Positions 1 to 11,240 of a stretch of 64,000 nucleotides of DNA are shown in pieces (position 1 is the first letter of the stretch; each line of letters opens with the position of its first letter). The notes beneath the pieces were generated by a model, which did not search any database, had not been told where the DNA came from, and worked only from the letters and a program-made list of their open reading frames with translations. Origin of the DNA: Lycorma delicatula (taxonomy: Eukaryota; Arthropoda; Insecta; Hemiptera; Fulgoridae). The stretch is from the NCBI RefSeq assembly GCF_047948215.1, contig NC_134458.1:89173260-89237259 (forward strand), read 5' to 3'. The translations under genes were made by a program, and so were the position numbers.

Positions 1-158
1 GCGAGCCGCTCCCAAGATATTTTTCAATAGAGATATTTTCAGCAGGGGGCTTATTGAAATTGAAGACAACATGTCATGAGGGATTTATAATCAACGCCCA
101 GCAAAAACTACTGAAGATAAATTTATGAAATTTTGTTTACGTGTTCTTCTTACTGTGT
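1..158. other. unassigned AT-rich sequence
   Basis: No gene, RNA or repeat end that I can support. It is the left flank of the SINE that follows and may itself be old repeat sequence. Confidence 0.5.
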
Positions 159-174
159 AAGTGCACACTAAGAA
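159..174. repeat. target-site duplication, left copy (SINE 1)
   Basis: The 16-bp sequence AAGTGCACACTAAGAA occurs here and again, identically, at 479-494. The two copies exactly bracket a SINE, which is the signature of LINE-mediated target-primed insertion. Confidence 0.9.
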
Positions 175-478
175 GAAACCCGGTGGGTTTCTTAGTGGTG
201 AACGGGCCTTTCCAAATCAGCTGATTTGGAAGCCGAGAGTTCCTGCATTCAAGTTCTAATAAAGGCAGTTATTTTTATACGGATTTGAATATTCGGATTT
301 GAGATCGTGGATACCGGTGTTCTTTGGTGGTTAAGTTTCAATTAACCACTCATCTCAGGAATGGTCGAACTGAGACTGTACAAGGCTACACTTCATTTAC
401 ACTCATACATATTATCCTCATTCATCCTTTGAAATATTATCTGAACGGTAATTCCCGGCTAAACAGGAAAAAGAGAAA
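175..478 (+). mobile_element. full-length tRNA-derived SINE, copy 1
   Basis: This 304-bp element is bounded by a perfect 16-bp target-site duplication. Its head has a tRNA-type A box (TAGTGGTGAACGG, 193-205) and a decayed B box (GCATTCAAGTTCT, 245-257), the internal RNA polymerase III promoter expected of such SINEs. It ends in an A-rich tail (AGGAAAAAGAGAAA). The same body recurs at about 48,181-48,461 (plus strand) and, truncated, at 62,900-63,009 (minus strand). That makes this a dispersed family rather than a single-copy tRNA pseudogene. There is no coding capacity, and mobilisation would need a partner LINE that I did not identify. The intact duplication suggests that this copy is younger than the other two. 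Confidence 0.88.
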
Positions 479-494
479 AAGTGCACACTAAGAA
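479..494. repeat. target-site duplication, right copy (SINE 1)
   Basis: Identical to 159-174, and immediately follows the A-rich SINE tail. Confidence 0.9.
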
Positions 495-1044
495 AGGATT
501 TTTGGAATTTCGAGTTTAAAGAAGTAAAATGGGTTTTTGAAACCCGGCTATTTTATTAATTTCTCGGTAACAATTGAAGATATCAACCTGATTTTTGGTG
601 ACTATAAACTTCATGTGAATAAATCAATTTCTACCTTTTTTGAAATTCAACCTTGAAACGAGCGGTGAAGAAAGGTAAAAAAATTTTATCAATGATTACA
701 AAATTTTCCCTATTATACTAAACGAGATGTTAAGTAGATTTGGACTTGCAAATACTCTTCAAATAAATATCTAAAAACTATTATCGGATTTTTTTGAATT
801 TCGATTTTTTAGAGGTACGACGATGTACAGCGAGCTCAATTGCTCAACCAACACAGCCATTACAACTGTGCAATGCGACTGCCAGATGGGCTATGGGTCA
901 CACTCGAGTTAGATAAATTACTAATATCACCAGTGATAAAGTTTTGCGGTATTTTTTCCGATTCCTTAAAACCGAGGTTCAAGTTTAATCATACATTTAA
1001 TTACCTTTGGTTATGTGTGTATGCGAGTGTGTGTGTGTGTGTGT

Positions 1045-1087
<43 letters not shown>

Positions 1088-1165
1088 TGCGGGCGTCTAT
1101 TTTTACTTCGGGATTACGTTAAAAGCACTATTTTATATCGGTAGGTCTGAGCTTTTATAAGTCCA
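495..1165. repeat. repeat-like block with internal direct repeat and GT tract
   Basis: Two related stretches, GGATTTTTGGAATTTCGAG (from 497) and GGATTTTTTTGAATTTCGAT (from 786), begin similar runs, so the block looks like decayed repetitive DNA. A locally GC-richer patch at 813-912 has short open frames but no coherent gene signal. A GT microsatellite (1027-1089) follows. The open frame at 840-1160 runs through that microsatellite and is not credible as a protein. Confidence 0.4.
1027..1089. repeat. (GT)n microsatellite
   Basis: Imperfect dinucleotide GT run interrupted by a few AT steps. Confidence 0.95.
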
Positions 1166-1400
1166 TTTACCGTGTAATAATAAGGTAAACAGCCGAAATT
1201 AAAGCAGTTCAATTGAAAAATATTTTAATTTTTATAATATAATATCACATTTTTTAACAAATATTCTGGAAACTTTTTAAATTAGTTAAAAAAATTAATA
1301 GTATTAGGAAACATTCGTGATCATTACATAATGATATGTTTTCTTATAATATTCCTCGATTGTTCTTTTCTTTTACGATTTCATATTCTATGGGAATGAG

Positions 1401-1435
<35 letters not shown>

Positions 1436-4400
1436 TGTAATTATAATTTTATTACATAAGAAAATGATAATTTTTATAAATTATGAAAAAGTACTTTCAG
1501 TAAAAGGTAAATCAATTAATGAAATCTGATTATTAAAATTATTTGACTACAATTAAAATAATTATATTGATAATAATACATATTAATATTATCGAGAAAT
1601 ATCGATATTTATGATAATCATAACTTTTTTTAAAACGTTAGAAATGTTATTTCTATGAGAAATAACATTTCTATGAGATTATAATAAATCATAAGTTATT
1701 AAATTTTATTTATTTTTTAACATATTGAGACGCCTTTTTTATTTATTTATTTTTTTCAAAAATGTTTGATTCTTTATTAGTAGTATTATATGTATTTAGT
1801 TTTTTAGTATCCTCATTTTTTTAAAAAAATTAATGTTATATAACAAAGATACATTATATAATTCTTACGAAATAAACTGTTTGTTAATAATAAGTTATAA
1901 ACAAATTGAAAGCTATAGAAAGAAGATAAGTGACTCGTTGATAAAAAAAAAAAAAATAATTATATTCCTTTTCGATATTTAGGTATTAACCATGTTATTA
2001 TAAACGTGTTTTAAGTAATTAAATACTGAATAAATTGTTATCTTATTTAATACGAGGTTAAATGATTATTAAACGTTTACAATTCATAGTAAAATTATCG
2101 GTCAATACAATACCATTACTTATTTAATGTTAGTTGTTAATAATGTCCTTAATTATTTGCTAGTCTAATGTTATGGAAGACATTGTGATTGTGTTGTTGT
2201 AATTATCATTATTATTAACTTTTATTTTGCATATAATTATTTCACAACCAATAAGTATATTAAAATTTATTTACTTAAACAATATACAAAGTTGAGCCTA
2301 TTGGTTTTACAATAATTTATGGAAGTAACATTAATATATGCGTATCGTATTAAGATATAAAAAATGCTATTTAATTTAGTTGATTATAAATACCTCAATA
2401 TTTTGTATAATTTTATTATTAATTTATAATCGGTGATAAGTATTAATGTAATCAAAAAACGATTACATTATTATCATAATTTCTGAGTCATTTATTTATG
2501 CCAAATATATTATATACGTATTATAATAGTTGTATTTATAATTTAAAAATATATTCCGTATAATTAATTGTTTTAATGTAAGATAATTTAAATTAAAAGG
2601 AGTAGATTATAAGATATTAATGAGGCATATTATGAAGTATTAGATTATATCCGTATCATTTCGATAGGTTACACGATTTGAGATCGATAATAATCGAACC
2701 ATAATTTGTTGAGGAAGCGTATAACTGAATTAGTATGAAGTATTCTAATATTTCTACAATTCGTGATCTGGTGTTAACCATTTATCGAGTGGAAATAGAA
2801 CTTCTCAATCTTTCTATGAGTCAAATCTATTTGAACAGACAAGTTTTAAAATATTTTTATTACTAGACCAGCAATGCATTTTGTTTTGTTTCTTTTTTTT
2901 TAAAGTTGTAGCAAAATTTTTGAAGTCATTCAAAATGTCGTCAAGTCTTTAAATTTCAATTTTAGAATATTAAAAAACAGGGTACTATACATCTAAGTAA
3001 TTTATAAAAGAAAATCTACAGTTTAAAATGATTGGCATGTCAAAAACGTAGAAAAAAATGACCGACCTTTTTTCATGTCTTTTCAAACTCGTTTACTTTC
3101 GTTATTATAAATTTCTGAAAATCTAGATAATAATCTAGTAAATATTTTAGAAGAAGGATCCGACTACATGCTCGTAGATGTCATTTATGTATAATTTCTC
3201 TGATCAACTGTGTTACTGCAAAAGATGAGTGAAAACTTATTAAATTTGGATCGGTAGAGAATTTACTAGTGGAAGAGTTCTACTTTAATATATTTTAAAA
3301 TAAGTAAGTTTTAAAATTGTTATATTATATTTTTGTATTTAAGCTTTAAATTTAGAAAAAAAATATCAAAAGGTGATTAACACATGAAAAGAAAATTGTA
3401 ATGCAAAAATAAAATTACCGGTGGAGCTATGAAACCCGATATTATGAATTGGAAAGAAATTCATAAAAATATTTCAACAGATTTAATTTTTTTACGGTAG
3501 CGAAACATGGAATCACTTTTGAAATATACTTTTACTGGAAAATGACGAAAATTATGTGCATTGATGAGGTTTAGAGAGTTTTTATTACGTTGGAGATAAA
3601 AAATTATTTTTTTTAAATCCTGATCATCTGGATTTAATATTCCTAAAATTTAGACAAACGTATTTAACCAATTTTGCACTTTCTAAAAGGAAATGTTGAG
3701 GATAAAATTTCGAAGTGTATAATAACAAAGCAGATGACAGAGTGTACCAAGCAATAAGTATTTTTAATTTAATTTTTTTTTCCTTTGAGTCATCATACAT
3801 TTGACTGGTTTGATGTTATTCTTCATTTCGTTCTTTTTTATACAAATCTTTTAACGTCGCATATTCTTCCTAGATTTTCAATTATCTATTTTATTCTATA
3901 CAATCTTTACCTTCCTCATAATTTTTATGTTCCACACGTTCCTCTTTTAAATCTTTATATTTATATATTTTTACAAGATTCTGCCACAAATTTTATTCCT
4001 TATCGATTTATCTTAAGACTTTATTTCGTCTATCCGATCTAATTTTAAGATTTCTCCTAAACATCGTACTTCAATAGCCTCAGTTTTTTCCGTGTAATTC
4101 GCTTTTCATTACCGTGGAGCACTGTACTTCAAAAAAATATTAATAAGATTATCATTCTAATTTAGACTATTTTTTAAACTAATAAACTTAGAATTCCTTT
4201 CTGCGTAAGGGCTCTTCTTGCTTGGATTAGTCATATTTTAATATTTATATTAATTCATCGACTTTCTGTATTTCCAATCTAAATATATCTTTTATTTTTA
4301 TTTATATATTTCTTTCTATATTTAGATATGTATCGAAATATTTTTTTTAAAGTTGATTATTTTAAAAATAAATTAAAATTAAATTTTTTAAAAGTAATCT

Positions 4401-5504
4401 TTTGACTCGAAACAGATTTATATTGGGATTTTAGTGTGTGCGTATTGCAGAGGATTAAACACCATTGTAGTTAAACAATTAAAAAAAAGGTTTTTTTTAC
4501 GATTGGTCTATGTGACTAACAATTGCAGATGTGGTATTGTACGATAAACCTTTTAGTTTTATTATATTTATTTGAGGAATAATATTTGCAATACAATCAA
4601 TAATACATTATTATTTATAATGCATGATATTACCGAAAAGTCTTTATTTCTTAGTATCATTACAATATTATTCCATAATTTAACAAAGAAGGATGTAAAT
4701 CTAAACTGTCAAATGAATGAAAACAAAAAAAAACTATTATATTGTTATTATTACTGTATATTCCCTAGAGATATAACTTGTGTTGTTCTTATTTAATTAT
4801 AATATAACTGACATTTTTTTAACAGTAACATCATAGTTCACGTAATAATTTTTTTCGTAATCCCTGATAGGTCTGTATTTAGAAAATGTATTAAATTGCG
4901 TATTAGAAAACAGTTGGTAAGGGTATTTAAAATTTAAAAAAAAACCGGTAACTATTATTACCAGAATAAAACAATATTTCTTGGTGTTTTTATCTTTTTT
5001 ACACTGTTATGCAGATTAAAATATCTTTTTCTTTGTGACAATTTACAATATTTCAAAAGGTTTGTCAGCATATATTTAAAATTCAGTTTATTTGGTTGTG
5101 TTTAGTTTTTAGTTCATTTTATTTTGTCTATTTGGTACTTTTCAATTAATAAAGTGGAAGTTTGGGGTAGCTTCATCTCGGTCAGGCATGGCATTTTCAC
5201 GCGCTACAAAAATTGTCATTCATAAAAAAAAATTAAAAAATAAGATATATATATAAGGATATGTATTTTCATATCAACAATGTATTTTATCGGTTGGGGT
5301 TTGATTAATGCACTGTATGTGCATTGATCGACATGATTATAAATAAGACCTGTTGTTATAGTAATATGATCTTATCAAATTATTGGTGATACATAGACGA
5401 TTGCGTAATGATACGTTGAAAAGTAAAAGATTAAAAAGATTTACGGTTTAATTCTTATCGTACTGCACGTTTGTTGTATTAGGAAACAATGGTAATCGGT
5501 AACT
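1166..5504. other. AT-rich desert, no gene recognised
   Basis: Holds an (AT)n tract at 1403-1431 and a 13-bp palindrome at 1641-1671 (GAAATGTTATTTC, loop TATGA, then its complement). It also holds a pyrimidine-biased stretch at about 3780-4060, whose open frame is low-complexity Phe/Leu/Tyr and looks like chance. I see no splice-flanked exon or RNA gene. Confidence 0.55.
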
Positions 5505-5844
5505 AATTCATTCTCAAAGTGGGCAATAATGCTCCCTTGTGGACGTTGGAGGCCTTCAGGGGGAGCGGTAGAAGGCCCTCAGAGAATTGTTCTTGGCGTT
5601 GAGGCGGTCGAGAAAGGCAATGGCTGATTAAAAAAAAAGGGCAAAAAAAATGTTTTCCTGATATTTCAAACTAGGATATGCCACGTTTAAAAACAATAAT
5701 TGCATTGCTGTTTTTAAGAGCGTATCTTAAAAACAGCCATTGCAATTATTATTTTTAACATATGCTAAGTTTACAAATTTTGGGGCGCTAGAAAATTTTT
5801 GATTCTCAATGTGGGCAGTAGGCGAAAACGTTTGAGAATCTATG
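5505..5844. mobile_element. hAT-type MITE (non-autonomous), decayed
   Basis: The left end reads TTCTCAAAGTGGGC and the right end, on the opposite strand, reads TTCTCAAACG. Inverted, imperfect termini with the TTCTCAAA core are typical of hAT-superfamily elements. A second motif (GATTCTCAATGTGGGCAG) lies just inside the right end. The element is about 340 bp with no transposase, so it is non-autonomous. Between the ends sits a large imperfect palindrome (5685-5759). I did not see a clear 8-bp target duplication. The family assignment rests on end motifs only. Confidence 0.6.
5685..5759. repeat. imperfect palindrome, about 35-bp arms, 4-bp loop
   Basis: The left arm starts GTTTAAAAACAATAATTGCA. 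The right arm is its near-complement and ends TGCAATTATTATTTTTAAC. Only a few mismatches separate the arms, and the loop at about 5720-5723 is very short, so a stable hairpin could form in single-stranded DNA or RNA. It lies inside the hAT-type MITE. Confidence 0.85.
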
Positions 5845-6612
5845 GGTTAACTGGTATTTCTTCCGCCATTATCCTCCGGGTTACCTAACGGTATTGATCA
5901 GGAGTATTTTTCTTGGAATTGTTACTAATTATAATTTTAATTAACGACCGTTACATTACTAAAATTAAGTTTTAATTTCTATTATGTCAGAGTATAAAAT
6001 AGCGGATTTGACCACGCCTATAAGGCTGTGGCCAAATGCGCATCTCCTACTTTACGCCAATTTACAACCTAAAACCGGACTTATAATTAGTAAAGTAAAA
6101 TAATTTTAATTATATTAAAATAATAATAAATTGTTGCTAAACTCCCTAGTTTCTCGGCTAGGTTGGTTCACGATTAGAGAGTCTACTTTTCTCTTGTTAG
6201 TATATCATTACCAGAAAAATTTTTCCGGTAAAATGGATATACCTTGACAGAAGAACTGCGCCTTTCCAAGTTTGTCGCTGTATGTGAAGTTTAACAAAAC
6301 CTCACCTTTAATGAGAGATTAGTTTTTCACTCACCCTGAAGTTTCGGGGTACGAAAAAAAACTTTTTTAATTTTAGTACTGAACACGTGCAGGATATCTT
6401 TCATTTTATTCAGCAGATAACTTTAGTATGGGAAATAAAAATGTTCTGCGTTGAATAGACCAGCAATAATTTCTGTCTGATGTAAGACAAATGGAAATGT
6501 CAAGATAAATGTTTAAAAAACTTACATTGTTACTTCCATAAGATTTATATAAAAAGTATATTATTACTGTTAGTGTAGATTTGTTTTCTTAAATATTTAA
6601 GTAATTCAACTT

Positions 6613-6675
<63 letters not shown>

Positions 6676-9348
6676 GTGTGTGTGTGTGTGTGTGTGTTAA
6701 CCTGTACTTTATGAGAATCTATCTTATAAATTACAGATTAAACAACTATCAATAAACAGCGTTCAAATGATAATACACATAGACTAAAGCATATTTTAAA
6801 TGTAAAGTACGAAAACTATTTTTACTTACTAATACATTCAGCAATACAAACTTCTAGACACTTATAGATAAGTTATTGAGTTTACTCAATAACTTATATC
6901 TTAAAACTGTATGGCATTATATATATTTTTTTTAACTTTTAAAAGAGCTATCAATTTTTTTCTTAATATAATCAAATTAATATAATCATTATAATATATC
7001 ATTTATTTTAATATACAGTAAGCTACATTATAATAAAACATTTATCCACCGTAATTCTATTATTTTGCTTACAATTAAAAAAAAATCTATTTATAATATA
7101 ATTTTCTGTGACTTGATTGCCTCTGTTTTTGTGGATAACAAAAAAAATATTTGGGTTATAGGCTCTACACATTTTAGCATTATGAAAAAATGTTTAAATA
7201 CTAAATTTTTATTATAATCCATAATATTATTGGTCTAATTAATAACAAATGTAACTGTATACAAACAAACTGTTTTTATGCGACTAGAATTACTCTATTC
7301 ACTATTGCGTAATACGTGATGAACACCTAGAAGAGGTAAATTAGTCATATCTGGCAATACATTCTTATTTATACATATATGTACTTCAGAAAAAAACACA
7401 AAGATCAATATTATAACTAAACAATTACTTTTTAATCTTCTATTAGGATTACTTCCTTTATTTTTAATTAAATCTTCAAAAAGGAAAATGATATTTAAAT
7501 TGATAATTATATTTTTAATTCGTTATAAGTATAATTATGATTATCTGAAGTATTTTATATATATATATAGTTTATGAATGTAAAAATTATATATATTTAT
7601 ATATAATACATGAAAAAAAATACAGTACAACCTCATTTATTTTAAAAATAATTACCTAATATTTAATCATCAAATAATAATTGATTCAGAAATATAAAAG
7701 CCAAAGAAAACAATTTTTTTTTTACAACAAAAAAGAACCGATATTGAGTTTAAGTCTAAAAGTAACACTGCTTCGAAAGTTTTATAAAATTTAATTAAGC
7801 GCAATTTATTTTAAATATTAAAAAAGTAACCGTAGCTTAATAATTTAGATTTATTTCACTCAATATTTCAGTTTGTTTATTTTAATTTTTTTAAAACCTT
7901 GTATTTATTTTGATTTAATTATACCTGAACTGCTAAAAATATTATACCAAATGATATCGTGCATTAAATTTTTGCGTTTTTTCACGTGATCGCATTTAAT
8001 TTTTTTTATCAGATAGATTTTTCTGGTTGTTCGTGTGTAGTTGATGTATTAATTAATATAAATTGTAAAAAACTAGCAAATATTTTGGAATGAGTAAATA
8101 ATTAAAAATATTTGTTTGAATTGAAATGCTTTACGGTTGAAATATATAAACAAAAGGAAATAAAAAATCATACGATTTTAAAGTATTAAAAATGATTTAA
8201 ACCGAATAATTGAGTCGCATGATAATTCGGAAGTCTTCAGAATATCCGATTCGGCTTTATTTAATTAGAACGGTAGGTAGTTGTTTTCATTAATCATAGA
8301 AAGAATATATATTTAGCTGCGTTACGTGCTAGTTCACCCGGTCAGGGTATATTAAATAGAAAGAAACAAAAACATTTTAAAAAACCAAATTAAAATTTAA
8401 TAAATGTACCTAGGACACGATCTGTTGTCCTTGCATAAAGAGGAAAGCGTGTTACATTTATGCCATCAGGCTAAGTATACCATTAAGATATAAAAACAAC
8501 TAGAGAAAATGTATTTTATAATATAATCTTGTAGAAAAAGACCAGATTTGGTAGATTATATCTGAAAGTGGAGGGTGGAGTTATTAATAAAATTTTCTAA
8601 CAACAAAACGAAAAACAAAACTTTCATCTCTTTTCATACTGCAGAAATGTTTTCATACGAACGCTATTCGACTTATTGCAATAAGAATAGAAGTTACTAT
8701 ATTGTAATAAATCCAAGCTAAACCTAAAATAAATTAAATAAGCGCAGTAAATGTAATGTAGTACCGATGAACGTGGATTTGTTTATGAGTATACAGTAGT
8801 ACATCTATTTAACGATATGACCACACACCAAATGACAGATTTTTATATAAACAATTTAAGGGGTTATAAATAAGTATTACATTAATAATAAAAAATAAAT
8901 GTTTAATCATTTCAGAACATACAAGTAGCTGATTTTTTTTAGATCGGTTTAAGATTAATTGTCAATTGTTTAAATGAAATGTACCCAATGAAAACAACCC
9001 TCCTTTATTTAATTTAAAATTTATCTGAATTCTAATATATAAAATTTGGATTGTAAAAGAAAAAAAATAGCTCCAGCTTACACAACATCCTTCTACTGTG
9101 TTTTTATACTGCATGTTTATGTTATATAGAATTTTATTATGAACTTTTTGTAGGTATTTTCACACGAAAACAGCGTATGAAAAATCATGAAGATGCTAAA
9201 TTTATGTATTTTAACTGTAATAAACAGTAATTCTAACAGTTTTTAAAAAGTAAATTAAAAGAATTGAATCATTGTAGAAGGGTACCTAAAGAAAATGAAA
9301 AAATATTTCTATACTCTTTTTCGCTGTGTGCTGTTCTTAAGTTTTTTC
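5845..9348. other. AT-rich sequence, no gene recognised
   Basis: About 6000-6360 is slightly richer in GC and may be old transposon sequence that I cannot name. There is a TA/TG tract at 6612-6698 and a palindrome at 6867-6900 (ATAAGTTATTGAGT, 2-bp loop, complement). The rest is AT-rich without exon or RNA signals. Confidence 0.5.
6612..6698. repeat. (TA)n(TG)n microsatellite
   Basis: A short TA run passes into a long TG run, with one TTAG interruption near 6674. Confidence 0.95.
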
Positions 9349-9405
9349 TTGTGTGTGCAAGCGCGCGTGTGTGGGTGTGTGTGTGTGTACGTATGCATGC
9401 ATATA
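9349..9405. repeat. GT-rich compound microsatellite
   Basis: Alternating purine-pyrimidine tract with GTGTG, GCGCGC and GTATGCATGCATA segments. Confidence 0.8.
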
Positions 9406-9494
9406 AGTATTTATTTCTTCGTCAGTTAATCAAAATGAAGACGATACCAACCTTATCAAAAAATACACCCGACTCCGTTTTCAATATGTAGTCT

Positions 9495-9560
9495 TTGTCT
9501 TACACCCGAATGGTTTCAGGTTTGAATCCTGGTAAGGCTTTTCATTTTTCACACTACAAA
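9495..9560 (+). mobile_element. SINE relic retaining a B box
   Basis: CAGGTTTGAATCCTGG can fold as an intact tRNA T-arm (CAGG, 7-nt loop, CCTG). It is followed by TAAGGCTTTTCATTTT, which resembles the sequence just after the B box in the 48-kb SINE copy (GTAAAGGCTTTGGAACTTTT). The upstream tRNA half is not recognisable, so I call a truncated SINE, not a tRNA gene. Confidence 0.5.
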
Positions 9561-10990
9561 TATTAAATAATCATGCTTCTACATGTAGCTTTGAAGCTTA
9601 CACGGTGTAATCATGTATAAAAATTTAGAAAATAAATTAAAAATGTAATTTACTACTGTGTAATATTTATTAATAGTAATTTATAATTAGCATGGTGTTT
9701 CGGTTGACCGAAACTCGGATATGGAAGGTTGTACTGTATTATAAAATCTTTAATTTTGTTTGTTTGTAAAATTACATGTTTTTATTCAGAACATTAATTT
9801 ATAATACAACATGTCGCCAATAAAAATAGTATATGACATGTATTGTGATCAGTAAAACAGAAAAATAACGAACATTTATTTATAAATACATATACAGATA
9901 TTCTTATCAGAAGTTACATGTAGGATATAAATCAGTATGATGTAAATTAAAAAAAAAAAAAAAAAATATGAATGAAGTGTAAATCCTTCATTGAATAATG
10001 TTATTTTAAATACATTGACGAAAAATGATTATATTTTCTAAAACATGAAGTTATTTTGAGGTTATACATAACATGCGTTCATACTTACGAAGTAAATACA
10101 GTCTGTAAAAAAAAGTTTACATTTTTCTTAATTTTAAAATTACTTTGTAATATATCATCAAATTAACAGTTTTTTCCTTGTCGCTGGTGTTTACCAGACC
10201 ATTATAAATGATGTATTATTCTGTATTAAGCATAATTTTTGTTTTTGTATAAAATTAAGTGTAGACTATAGATTACAGGTTAGTAATATATGAAAATATA
10301 TATAATATTTTTTTAAACGTTCCCTAAAATAAAATTTTCGTTTTTATCTTTAAAGAAAATATGATAATAATACCTCATTAGTTTTTTAGGTTATCGTTTA
10401 AGTATAAAACTAATTCCATTTTTCTGTACAAATAATTAATATTTATAAATAGAATTATGATTTTTTTTTTAAATTTTAAATTCTACTAATATAAAGTTAC
10501 CATTTTAAATGTTTAAATACTTTTCAGATACAATATATTCATATAATAAACACTGTTTCCTTTGTTGCCTTTGTCTGTTTCTCACCTTTTTTTTTAATAA
10601 CTCTTTTTACGAATTCTTTTATTATTTTTTTCTTTTTTTCTGATACATTTATTTGTAGTAAAAACATTATTTATGAAATTTGTTTACAAAATTAAGCTTT
10701 GTCAGACAAATTAGTAATTTTTGTGATTTTAATTATTATTTGTTAAATAAATCACATATTATTTTACTAACGTATCGGTTCAATTTATCAGTTCATTTTA
10801 AGTTAAATTTAAGGTATTTTAAGTGCTAGGTTATTGTAATGATAATAGTAAATTTTACCACGTGAAACTAACTTAATAAAACTTAGTCGTTTTATAATAA
10901 ATTAGACGTCTAAATTTTGTTAATAAAATTCTATTCCTCAGGAATCAACATTTATTCCTCGTTTGAAATAATTAATAATATGAAATTTTT
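9561..10990. other. AT-rich sequence, nothing recognised
   Basis: Homopolymer runs (for example poly-A at about 9950-9966) and AT-rich unique-looking sequence only. Confidence 0.55.
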
Positions 10991-11009
10991 CCCGGTAGTC
11001 ACATTCTAC

Positions 11010-11240
11010 ACTCACCGCATTTGTTGACCGATTCATGCAGGTAAAGCGTAGGCGCGACATCTCTCTCTGCCAAAATAAACAAGACTAAAAAATAATGGTA
11101 AGGGCTAACCGATGATATAAGCGCATGCTTCAGAAATCGGTACCGAAATTTCATACTGCGCAGTGCGTCGATAATGGGCGTATGTGTAACCATAGCGACA
11201 AAGGTGGGTGTTACGACTACCCTCTGACGTCATACAACAA
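11010..11240 (-). promoter_or_regulatory. promoter-like GC-richer island with CRE, NRF1-like and X-box-like sites
   Basis: A patch of higher GC and CpG in AT desert. It contains a perfect palindromic CRE (TGACGTCA, 11225-11232), an NRF1-like CTGCGCAGTGCG (11156-11167), a second GCGCATGC (11121-11128), and an RFX X-box-like GTAACCATAGCGAC (11186-11199). Such sites cluster in housekeeping-type promoters. Downstream on the minus strand lies a short open exon ending in a consensus 5' splice site, which fits a leftward transcription unit. All of this is motif reading by eye, and the binding is inferred. Confidence 0.45.
11016..11060 (-). CDS. candidate first coding exon (partial), function unknown
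   Basis: On the minus strand an ATG at 11060-11058, preceded by GAGAG, opens 15 codons reading MSRLRFTCMNRSTNA. These run directly into a consensus donor (GCG then GTGAGTGT). The phase at the junction is 0. The exon sits just downstream, in transcription sense, of the CRE/NRF1/X-box-like cluster. I do not recognise the peptide. It is far too short for homology, no following exon was identified, and a non-coding first exon or chance is quite possible. A longer minus-strand frame at 10999-11193 overlaps it in another frame and reads through the donor, so I do not favour it. Confidence 0.25.

Noticed and set aside
813..912. Cys-rich short frame (LNCSTNTAITTVQCDCQMGY) after an AG acceptor, resembling an EGF-like end
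   Set aside because: It lies inside a repeat-like block beside a GT microsatellite, stops after 29 codons and has no donor. The Cys spacing is too incomplete for an EGF domain.
840..1160. 106-codon open frame
   Set aside because: It runs through the GT microsatellite (VCVCVC repeats) and has no domain.
9505..9540. tRNA gene from the intact T-arm
   Set aside because: No D-arm, anticodon arm or acceptor partner upstream. The downstream sequence matches the SINE instead.
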